Shown: positions 1-4,986 of the stretch, one piece after another
Position numbering within the stretch: the first letter of the stretch is position 1
Layout of the letters: the number at the start of each line of letters is the position of its first letter
Assembly (NCBI GenBank): GCA_947628025.1
Contig: CANQYH010000165.1
Location: forward strand, 1-7,077
DNA length: 7,077 nucleotides
Source: an uncultured Lachnospiraceae bacterium
GTDB lineage: Bacteria; Bacillota; Clostridia; Lachnospirales; Lachnospiraceae
Direction: 5' to 3'
The notes under the pieces: model-generated
What the model was told of the DNA's origin: nothing
Databases searched by the model: none
The model's input: only the letters and a program-made list of their open reading frames with translations
Program-made: the position numbers and the translations under genes

Positions 1-875
1 GGCTCAGGAAGCTGGGGACCGAGATCGAAGAGAGGGGAGACGGCAAGATCGCGGCCAGGGCGGGGCATCTGAAAGGCTGTGAGATCGTTTTCCCGTTTCC
101 CAGCGTGGGGGCGACGGAAAACGTGCTGCTGGCGGCTGTGCTGGCGGAAGGGACGACCGTCATACGGGGCGCGGCCAGGGAGCCGGAGATCGAGAGCCTC
201 TGCCGGATGTTAAACGGCATGGGCGCGCGGATCTGCGGCCAGGGCAGCGGCGTCATAACGGTCGAGGGCGTAAAGGCCCTGCACGATTCGGAGTTTCGGG
301 TACCCGGCGACAGGATCGTGGCCGGGACCTATCTGGCCGCCGTGATGGCCGCCGGGGGCCGGGCGTTTCTGAGAGGCATCGAGGCGGAACAGCTTACAGG
401 CGTACTGGAGGTCTTTTCAGGTATGGGAGCGAAGCTTCGGCGGGATGAGGCCGGGATCGGTATCTCCATGGAGGGACGTCCTGCCGCGGTGAGTCTGGAG
501 ACGCAGCCCTATCCCGGGTTCCCCACGGATCTGCAGTCTCCGCTGCTTGCGGTCCTGTCCGTCAGCGAGGGGACCGGGAAAGTGCGGGAGACGATCTTTG
601 AGGGGCGGTTCGCGGCTGCGGAAGAACTCAAAAAGATGGGCGCCCGGATCGAGATCGACGGCAGGACGGCGTCGGTGCGCGGCCGGTACCCGCTCGACGG
701 AGCGGAGGTAGAAGCGCCCGATCTGCGGGGCGGGGCGGCGCTGGCGGTCGCCGCGCTGGCTGCCGGAGGAAATACCAGGATCTGTGAATGCAGCCATATC
801 CTGCGGGGATACGAGGATCTGTGCAGGGATCTGGGCCTTTTAGGGGCTGCGATCCGTTCAAATACATCCGGATAA
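1..875 (+). CDS. murA: UDP-N-acetylglucosamine 1-carboxyvinyltransferase MurA, 5'-truncated
   Basis: Cytoplasmic enzyme that transfers enolpyruvate from PEP to UDP-GlcNAc, the first committed step of peptidoglycan synthesis. The reading frame is open from base 3 to the TAA at 873-875, so about 290 C-terminal residues are present; E. coli MurA has 419, so roughly the first 130 are missing, including the catalytic Cys loop. Visible family motifs are PSVGATEN near the window start, AAREPEI, the DRI-GTY stretch, FPTDLQ (its Asp at 528-530 matches E. coli Asp305), FEGRF, DLRGGAALA, and RGYEDL close to the end, whose Arg matches E. coli Arg397. An internal GTG at 105 lies inside the PSVGATEN motif and is not the real start. 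divIB follows after 19 bases with no promoter or terminator between, so the two are probably cotranscribed. Firmicutes often carry two MurA paralogues; which one this is cannot be told here. Confidence 0.95.
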   Translation, partial: LRKLGTEIEERGDGKIAARAGHLKGCEIVFPFPSVGATENVLLAAVLAEGTTVIRGAAREPEIESLCRMLNGMGARICGQGSGVITVEGVKALHDSEFRVPGDRIVAGTYLAAVMAAGGRAFLRGIEAEQLTGVLEVFSGMGAKLRRDEAGIGISMEGRPAAVSLETQPYPGFPTDLQSPLLAVLSVSEGTGKVRETIFEGRFAAAEELKKMGARIEIDGRTASVRGRYPLDGAEVEAPDLRGGAALAVAALAAGGNTRICECSHILRGYEDLCRDLGLLGAAIRSNTSG

Positions 876-894
876 ACGTTTGGAGGGAAAGCGT

Positions 895-1629
895 ATGGAA
901 GATACGGTCAGCCGGAAACCGAACAGGTTTCTTATGGTCATGGTCCTCCTGTTCCTGGTCGCGGTCATAGCGGTCCTTTCCGTCAATGTCCGCCAGGTGA
1001 CGGTCACGGGCAACAGCCGCTACACGCAGGAGGAGATCGTGAACCTGCTGTTCCAGAAAAAACTGGACTGGAACAGCGCATATTTATTCTGGAAAGAGAA
1101 GACGAAAGAACATATCCAGATCCCGTTTGTGGAGGATTACAGGGTGGACTTTCTGACTCCTTTCGACGTGGAGATCCTTCTTCACGAGAAGAGCGTCGTA
1201 GGCTATGTGGCGTATATGGGCAGCTACATGTATTTTGACAAGGACGGCATCATTGTGGAGAGCACGGACCAGCAGCTGGAGGGGATCCCCTGCGTATCGG
1301 GGCTCCGGTTCGGTCAGATCGTCCTGCATCAGCCCCTGCCGGTGGAGGATGCGGGCGTCTTTGAGGAGATCCTGAATCTGACGCAGCTGCTGTCCATACG
1401 CCAGTTGGAAGTGGATAAGATCCAATATGATTCCAAAGGGGAAGCAAGCCTGTATTTTGGAAATGTGGAGGTGATTTTAGGCGACGGTTCACAGATGGAC
1501 GGCAAGATTTCTCTGCTGTCCAACATGATGCCTCAGATCCGGGATCTGGACGGCACGCTCTATCTCGATAATTTCGACGAGACGAAGACGGACATGATAT
1601 CGACCTTCAAAAAAAATTTAAAAAATTAG
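895..1629 (+). CDS. divIB: Cell division protein DivIB/FtsQ
   Basis: Single-pass divisome protein that, with FtsL and DivIC, holds and regulates the septal peptidoglycan synthase on the outer face of the membrane. The 244-residue product has a short basic N-terminus, one hydrophobic segment at about residues 12-30, a FtsQ-type POTRA domain at about 32-101 beginning VRQVTVTGNSRYTQEEI, and then the beta-rich region. YMYFDKDGIIVES at about 111-123 is typical of this family. I chose the ATG at 895 because a GGAGGG ribosome binding site (882-887) sits seven bases upstream; an in-frame TTG at 880 would place the start at the edge of that site. It follows murA closely, as in many Firmicute division and cell-wall clusters. 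The sequence is poorly conserved in general, so the call rests on topology, the POTRA segment and context. Confidence 0.88.
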   Translation: MEDTVSRKPNRFLMVMVLLFLVAVIAVLSVNVRQVTVTGNSRYTQEEIVNLLFQKKLDWNSAYLFWKEKTKEHIQIPFVEDYRVDFLTPFDVEILLHEKSVVGYVAYMGSYMYFDKDGIIVESTDQQLEGIPCVSGLRFGQIVLHQPLPVEDAGVFEEILNLTQLLSIRQLEVDKIQYDSKGEASLYFGNVEVILGDGSQMDGKISLLSNMMPQIRDLDGTLYLDNFDETKTDMISTFKKNLKN

Positions 1630-1651
1630 GGCAGTTTTATTAAAAAAGTGG

Positions 1652-1680
1652 TTGATATTTTATTTAAAATCAAATATGAT
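1652..1680 (+). promoter_or_regulatory. Vegetative sigma-A promoter of ftsZ
   Basis: TTGATA at 1652-1657 and TATGAT at 1675-1680 are separated by exactly 17 bases, in an AT-rich stretch that stands out from the GC-rich genes around it. It starts 22 bases after the divIB stop and would give a transcript start near 1687, leaving a leader of about 80 bases before ftsZ. ftsZ can therefore be transcribed on its own as well as by read-through from murA-divIB. Confidence 0.75.
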
Positions 1681-1727
1681 ATGTTATAAGTGAATGATTC
1701 AAGATCATGGGATAAAACTATAAAAGC

Positions 1728-1746
1728 TACGTGGGGGATACACGTA
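1728..1746 (+). repeat. Inverted repeat just upstream of the ftsZ ribosome binding site
   Basis: TACGTG (1728-1733) and CACGTA (1741-1746) form a perfect 6-bp inverted repeat around a seven-base G-rich loop. It lies in the ftsZ leader and ends about six bases before the AGGAGG site at 1753-1758. It could be an mRNA hairpin affecting ftsZ translation or a protein-binding palindrome. There is no T-run after it, so it is not a terminator. Confidence 0.4.
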
Positions 1747-1765
1747 CAGAAAAGGAGGAATCATC

Positions 1766-2956
1766 TTGTTAGAGATTAAGATAAATGAGGCTGAGAACTC
1801 TGCCAGGATCATCGTAGTGGGCGTGGGCGGAGCCGGCAACAACGCCGTGAACCGCATGATCGACGAGAATATCGCGGGCGTTGAATTCATCGGCGTCAAT
1901 ACGGACAAGCAGGCGCTTCAGTTCTGCAAGGCTCCGACCGCGATGCAGATCGGAGAGAAGCTGACGAAAGGCCTGGGCGCGGGCGCACGTCCCGAGATCG
2001 GCGAGAAAGCCGCGGAGGAGAGTTCCGAGGAGCTGGCGCAGGCCCTGCGCGGAGCGGACATGGTCTTCGTGACCTGCGGCATGGGCGGCGGCACCGGCAC
2101 CGGCGCGGCCCCGGTCGTAGCCAGGATCGCGAAAGACATGGGCATCCTGACCGTCGGCGTCGTGACGAAGCCGTTCAAGTTCGAGGCCAAGACCCGCATG
2201 ACCAATGCGATCCAGGGTATCGAGCATCTGAAAAACAACGTAGATACGCTGATCGTGATCCCCAACGATAAACTTCTGGAGATCGTGGACCGCCGGACGA
2301 CCATGCCGGACGCCCTCAAAAAAGCGGACGAGGTGCTTCAGCAGGCCGTACAGGGCATCACCGACCTGATCAATGTGCCGGGCCTGATCAACCTGGATTT
2401 CGCCGACGTGCAGACGGTCATGATCGACAAGGGCATCGCCCATATCGGCATCGGCCGGGCCAAAGGCGACGAGAAGGCGCTGGAGGCCGTGAAGCAGGCC
2501 GTATCCAGTCCGCTTCTGGAGACGACGATCGAGGGCGCTTCCCATGTGATCATCAATATCTCCGGCGATATCAGCCTGATCGAGGCCAACGAGGCCGCCA
2601 GCTTTGTCCAGGAGATGGCGGGAGACGACGCCAATATCATCTTCGGCGCTATGTACGACGAGAACGCTCAGGACGAGGCGACGATCACGGTCATCGCGAC
2701 GGGCCTTGACGATCAGAGCGCCGCACCGGTGGCCAAAGCCGCGAATACCAATACAGGATATTCTTCCCCGTTCCGCACGGCGAAGACGGCTCCGTCGGAG
2801 GCTGCCGCCACGTCCGTGAACCAGCAGCCGGCGTATACCCGTCCGAATCCCACCGGCGGGCAGAGCGCGGGCGCTTCGCACGGCGCCCCGTCTTACCGTC
2901 CGACGACGAATCCCAAGGAGATCACGATCCCGGATTTCCTCCGGAATAAACGATAA
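1766..2956 (+). CDS. ftsZ: Cell division GTPase FtsZ
   Basis: Tubulin-like GTPase that polymerises into the Z ring and recruits the divisome; during sporulation it also forms the polar septum. The 396-residue product matches the family's usual length. Visible motifs are the N-terminal nucleotide-binding VGVGGAGNNAVNRM (18-31), VNTDKQAL, the tubulin signature GGGTGTG (107-113), IPNDKLLE, and the T7 loop NLDFADV with Asn209, Asp211 and Asp214 for GTP hydrolysis in trans. A low-complexity Ala/Thr/Ser/Pro/Gln linker runs from about 316 to 384, and the C-terminal peptide EITIPDFLRNKR is where partners such as FtsA or SepF dock. The start is a TTG at 1766, eight bases after an excellent AGGAGG site (1753-1758); no in-frame ATG occurs until codon 31, past the glycine-rich loop. 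It has its own promoter upstream and a strong terminator downstream. No ftsA lies beside it. Confidence 0.98.
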   Translation: MLEIKINEAENSARIIVVGVGGAGNNAVNRMIDENIAGVEFIGVNTDKQALQFCKAPTAMQIGEKLTKGLGAGARPEIGEKAAEESSEELAQALRGADMVFVTCGMGGGTGTGAAPVVARIAKDMGILTVGVVTKPFKFEAKTRMTNAIQGIEHLKNNVDTLIVIPNDKLLEIVDRRTTMPDALKKADEVLQQAVQGITDLINVPGLINLDFADVQTVMIDKGIAHIGIGRAKGDEKALEAVKQAVSSPLLETTIEGASHVIINISGDISLIEANEAASFVQEMAGDDANIIFGAMYDENAQDEATITVIATGLDDQSAAPVAKAANTNTGYSSPFRTAKTAPSEAAATSVNQQPAYTRPNPTGGQSAGASHGAPSYRPTTNPKEITIPDFLRNKR

Positions 2957-2979
2957 ACCGCATATCTATTTTAAACGAC

Positions 2980-3014
2980 AGAGGACTCGCTGCGAGGGCG
3001 AGTCCTCTTTTTTT
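2980..3014 (+). terminator. Intrinsic terminator of ftsZ
   Basis: GAGGACTCGC (2981-2990) pairs perfectly with GCGAGTCCTC (2998-3007) around a seven-base loop; A2980 can pair with T3008 to extend the stem to 11 bp. A run of seven T residues (3008-3014) follows directly. It begins 24 bases after the ftsZ stop and separates ftsZ transcription from the sporulation operon. Confidence 0.93.
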
Positions 3015-3020
3015 GTCGAA
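3014..3020 (+). promoter_or_regulatory. Spo0A binding site (0A box)
   Basis: TGTCGAA is an exact match to the Spo0A recognition core (TGNCGAA). It lies about 100 bases upstream of the inferred spoIIGA transcript start and shares its first T with the U-tract of the ftsZ terminator. In B. subtilis the spoIIG promoter also has a distal 0A site upstream of the one at its -35 element. The short motif alone could occur by chance; its position before spoIIGA makes it credible. Confidence 0.65.
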
Positions 3021-3065
3021 ACCGTTCTTTTTTTCCGGTTTTTTCCCGATAAAAAATCCGTTTTT
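3019..3065 (+). terminator. Secondary terminator-like hairpins after ftsZ
   Basis: Two mutually exclusive weak folds are possible. AAACCG (3019-3024) can pair with CGGTTT (3036-3041) and is followed by three more T residues. Alternatively, CGG plus a T-run (3036-3044) can pair with an A-run plus CCG (3052-3060) with one mismatch, followed by five T residues at 3061-3065. They may act as back-up terminators against read-through from ftsZ, or may simply reflect the T- and A-rich composition of this stretch. Confidence 0.35.
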
Positions 3066-3076
3066 CTTCCCATCGT

Positions 3077-3109
3077 TTGACAAAATCCGAAAAAGAAATT
3101 GCCTATACT
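3077..3109 (+). promoter_or_regulatory. Spo0A-dependent sigma-A promoter of spoIIGA-sigE, long spacer
   Basis: A perfect -35 hexamer TTGACA (3077-3082) and a good -10 hexamer TATACT (3104-3109) are separated by 21 bases instead of the usual 17. The B. subtilis spoIIG promoter is known for a similarly stretched spacer of 22 bp, which makes it depend on Spo0A~P bound over the -35 region. Here TGACAAA (3078-3084), one mismatch from a 0A box, overlaps the -35 element. The predicted start near 3116 fits the spoIIGA start at 3138 and rules out in-frame starts at 3099 and 3111. Confidence 0.75.
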
Positions 3110-3137
3110 AATGATTGTGAGACAGGGGGCAGGCGGT

Positions 3138-4106
3138 TTGCGGTATGAACTCTACATAGACGTGTATTTCCTCATAAACTTCGCGATGGACCTGGCGCTT
3201 CTGGCGGTCGTGGGAGATGCGCTCCGGCGGCCTGCGCCGTGGAGGCGGCTGGCGGCGGGGGCTGCTTTGGGGGCCCTGGCCGCGTGCCTGACGGCGGTTT
3301 GGGATCCCGCGGAGTGGGGAATGAAAGCGGCGGAGACAGGCGGCCCGGGGCTTTGGCTGAAAAACATATGGTTCGTCTTTCGCGCCTGCCTGGAAGTGCT
3401 GGTCCCTGCCTGCGTCATGGTGCGGATCGCGTTCCGTCCCGGAGGGTGGAGGGAACTTGTAAAAGCGGCGCTGATGCTTCTTTTTCTGTCAGCCTGCGTC
3501 TGCGGCTTTCTGGAGGCGCTGTGCGGCCTGCTTGGTGCGGGAATGGCGGGCGGGACGGAGGCGGCGCTTCCGGCCCTGATCCGGGTATTCCTGGCGGCCG
3601 GAGTTTTCTTCCTGCTCCGCTTTTTCTGGTCCTGTGCCTCCGAGATACGCAAAGAGCGGCGGGGACTCTGCCGTGTGACGCTGCGGATCGGAACGCGGGC
3701 CGTGGAGGCGGCGGCCCTGTACGACACCGGGAACCGCCTGCGGGAACCGGGCCGGGGCGAGCCGGTGCATATCGTGACGGAACGGCTGTGGCGGCGGCTC
3801 ATGAAAGGCGGGACCGGAACCGGGCCGGACGGAGAAAGGACGCTCTGCCGGATCCCGTTTCGGACCGTCGGGAACCCGCTGGGGTTTATGGAGGCGGTCC
3901 GGCTGGACGCGCTGGAGATCCGCCGGGAGAAAGCCCCGGTCCTGATCCTGCCGGACCCCTGGATCGGCCGCGCGCCGTTTCCTGTGTCACAGGATGGAAG
4001 CTATGAGATGCTGCTCCATGAGGAATCATTTTATAATCGTTCAGGACAAAAAGGAGGAATTACGGATGGTGATCAAGGTATCGATACCGAATCGGTTTCA
4101 CTTTAA
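3138..4106 (+). CDS. spoIIGA: Sporulation sigma-E processing aspartic protease SpoIIGA
   Basis: Membrane aspartic protease of the sporulation septum that cleaves pro-SigE to active sigma-E in the mother cell, on a signal from the forespore (SpoIIR in B. subtilis). With the TTG start at 3138 the product is 322 residues and begins RYELYIDVYFLINF, which lines up with the known N-terminus of the family; a purine-rich AGGGGGCAGG stretch just upstream supplies the ribosome binding site. About five hydrophobic segments (near 4-25, 38-55, 76-98, 108-132 and 145-165) form the membrane half. The cytoplasmic half carries the active-site LYDTGNRL with catalytic Asp196 (codon 3723-3725), in the family's D-S/T-G-N context. 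The last 14 codons overlap sigE in another frame, so the C-terminal tail encodes the sigE ribosome binding site. The gene is unusually GC-rich, and so has a long spurious open frame inside it. Confidence 0.93.
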   Translation: MRYELYIDVYFLINFAMDLALLAVVGDALRRPAPWRRLAAGAALGALAACLTAVWDPAEWGMKAAETGGPGLWLKNIWFVFRACLEVLVPACVMVRIAFRPGGWRELVKAALMLLFLSACVCGFLEALCGLLGAGMAGGTEAALPALIRVFLAAGVFFLLRFFWSCASEIRKERRGLCRVTLRIGTRAVEAAALYDTGNRLREPGRGEPVHIVTERLWRRLMKGGTGTGPDGERTLCRIPFRTVGNPLGFMEAVRLDALEIRREKAPVLILPDPWIGRAPFPVSQDGSYEMLLHEESFYNRSGQKGGITDGDQGIDTESVSL

Positions 4107-4806
4107 AGCGGTACCCAGCTTTAAAACGATGCTTTTCAAGAAAGAGGGGGAGATCCATTATATCGGAGGAGCGGATATCCTGCCCGCACCCCTAAGCTGC
4201 GAAGAGGAGAACCGCATGATCCAGCTCCTGGGCACGGAGCGGGAAAAAGAAGCGCGTTCGGAGCTGATCGAGCACAATCTGCGGCTGGTGGTTTACATAG
4301 CGAAAAAGTTTGACAATACGAGCGTGGGCGTCGAAGACCTGATCTCCATCGGCACGATCGGCCTGATCAAGGCGATCAATACCTTTAACCGGGAAAAGAA
4401 CATCAAGCTGGCGACCTACGCTTCCCGCTGCATCGAAAACGAGATCCTGATGTACCTGCGCAGGAACAATAAAACCAAGATGGAAGTGTCCATCGACGAG
4501 CCCTTAAACGTGGACTGGGACGGCAACGAGCTGCTTTTGTCGGATATCCTGGGGACCGACGAGGACGTGATCTACAAAAATCTGGAACACGAGACGGAGA
4601 AAGATCTGCTGAACATGGCGATCAGCCGGTTAAGCCCCAGGGAGAAACGGATCGTGGAGCTGCGCTACGGCCTGGCGACGGAGGACGGGGAGGAGATGAC
4701 CCAGAAAGAGGTGGCGGATCTTTTGGGCATTTCCCAGTCCTATATCTCGCGCCTGGAAAAGAAGATCATGAAGCGGCTGCGCAAGGAGATCGTGCGGTTC
4801 GAGTGA
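4066..4806 (+). CDS. sigE: RNA polymerase sporulation sigma factor SigE (pro-form)
   Basis: Mother-cell-specific sigma factor, made as an inactive membrane-associated precursor and activated by SpoIIGA. The 246-residue product starts with a basic, aromatic pro-sequence of about 30 residues leading into EIHYIGGADILPAPL, the segment equivalent to the cleavage region VYYIGG of B. subtilis pro-SigE. Region 2 follows (ARSELIEHNLRLVVYIAKKF, then DLISIGTIGLIKAINTF), with region 2.3/2.4 ATYASRCIENEILMYLRRNN at about 117-135. Region 4 starts near RLSPREKRIVELRYGL and ends in the helix-turn-helix TQKEVADLLGISQSYISRLE (about 212-231). The ATG at 4066 is eight bases from a perfect AAGGAGG (4051-4057); upstream in-frame ATGs at 3994 and 4018 lie inside spoIIGA without a site. 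The start lies within the last 41 bases of spoIIGA, so the pair is probably translationally coupled. Confidence 0.97.
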   Translation: MVIKVSIPNRFHFKAVPSFKTMLFKKEGEIHYIGGADILPAPLSCEEENRMIQLLGTEREKEARSELIEHNLRLVVYIAKKFDNTSVGVEDLISIGTIGLIKAINTFNREKNIKLATYASRCIENEILMYLRRNNKTKMEVSIDEPLNVDWDGNELLLSDILGTDEDVIYKNLEHETEKDLLNMAISRLSPREKRIVELRYGLATEDGEEMTQKEVADLLGISQSYISRLEKKIMKRLRKEIVRFE

Positions 4807-4824
4807 GGGCTTTGTGCGCCGGGG

Positions 4825-4848
4825 CGCGTCTGCGAAAAAACGGACGCG
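4825..4848 (+). other. Hairpin after sigE, no T-tract
   Basis: CGCGTCTG (4825-4832) pairs with CGGACGCG (4841-4848), eight pairs including one G-U, with an eight-base A-rich loop. It starts 18 bases after the sigE stop, where a terminator is expected, but it is followed by A residues rather than T residues on the + strand, and has no T-run on the other strand either. It could stabilise the 3' end of the sigE mRNA or terminate weakly. Confidence 0.4.
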
Positions 4849-4898
4849 AAAAAATTCGGTCAGATTTCAGAAAAAACAGTAGATAAATCGAAAGAAGG

Positions 4899-4907
4899 TG
4901 GTATAAT
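4899..4907 (+). promoter_or_regulatory. Extended -10 promoter of the MFS gene
   Basis: TGGTATAAT contains a perfect -10 hexamer (4902-4907) with the TG extension (4899-4900). At 17 bases upstream, GTAGAT (4879-4884) is a poor -35, so the extended -10 would carry most of the recognition. The inferred transcript start is near 4914, giving a leader of about 73 bases. Confidence 0.65.
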
Positions 4908-4912
4908 CGGAA

Positions 4913-4952
4913 CGAACCGGCGGCCGGCCTGCGGTTCGGAAAGCAGCCGCCG
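4913..4952 (+). other. Structured leader of the MFS transcript
   Basis: CGAACCG (4913-4919) pairs with CGGTTCG (4932-4938) around a GC-rich 12-base loop, right at the predicted 5' end of the transcript. A competing fold pairs CGGCGGC (4918-4924) with GCCGCCG (4946-4952). The two share bases and cannot form together. No terminator or ribosome-binding-site sequestration is evident, so a regulatory role is only a possibility; a stabilising 5' hairpin is the simpler reading. Confidence 0.35.
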
Positions 4953-4986
4953 CCCTTGTATCATAAGATAATAGAGAACAGGAAAC

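Noticed and set aside
1689..1695. AGTGAAT resembling a sigma-H -10 element before ftsZ
   Set aside because: No AGGA-type -35 element lies at the needed distance upstream, so this is most likely chance.
1769..2881. A 370-codon open frame on the minus strand opposite ftsZ
   Set aside because: It mirrors the ftsZ codons in a GC-rich gene, is rich in Arg/His/Asp as antisense frames are, and has no family resemblance. ftsZ itself is certain.
3099..3137. Upstream in-frame spoIIGA starts (TTG 3099, ATG 3111)
   Set aside because: They overlap or precede the -10 element and the predicted transcript start, lack a ribosome binding site, and would add residues not seen at the family's N-terminus.
3239..4006. 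A 255-codon + strand frame inside spoIIGA
   Set aside because: Shifted-frame shadow of a very GC-rich gene; its Gly/Arg/Pro-rich product has no domain, and the SpoIIGA frame carries the membrane segments and active site.
3994..4065. Longer sigE start at ATG 3994
   Set aside because: No ribosome binding site, deep inside spoIIGA, and the ATG at 4066 has a perfect AAGGAGG and gives a normal pro-SigE length.
4963..4970. CATAAGAT as a possible sigma-E -10 element before the MFS gene
   Set aside because: It matches only part of the sigma-E consensus and no -35 partner is present at the right distance, so sporulation control of the MFS gene is not supported.
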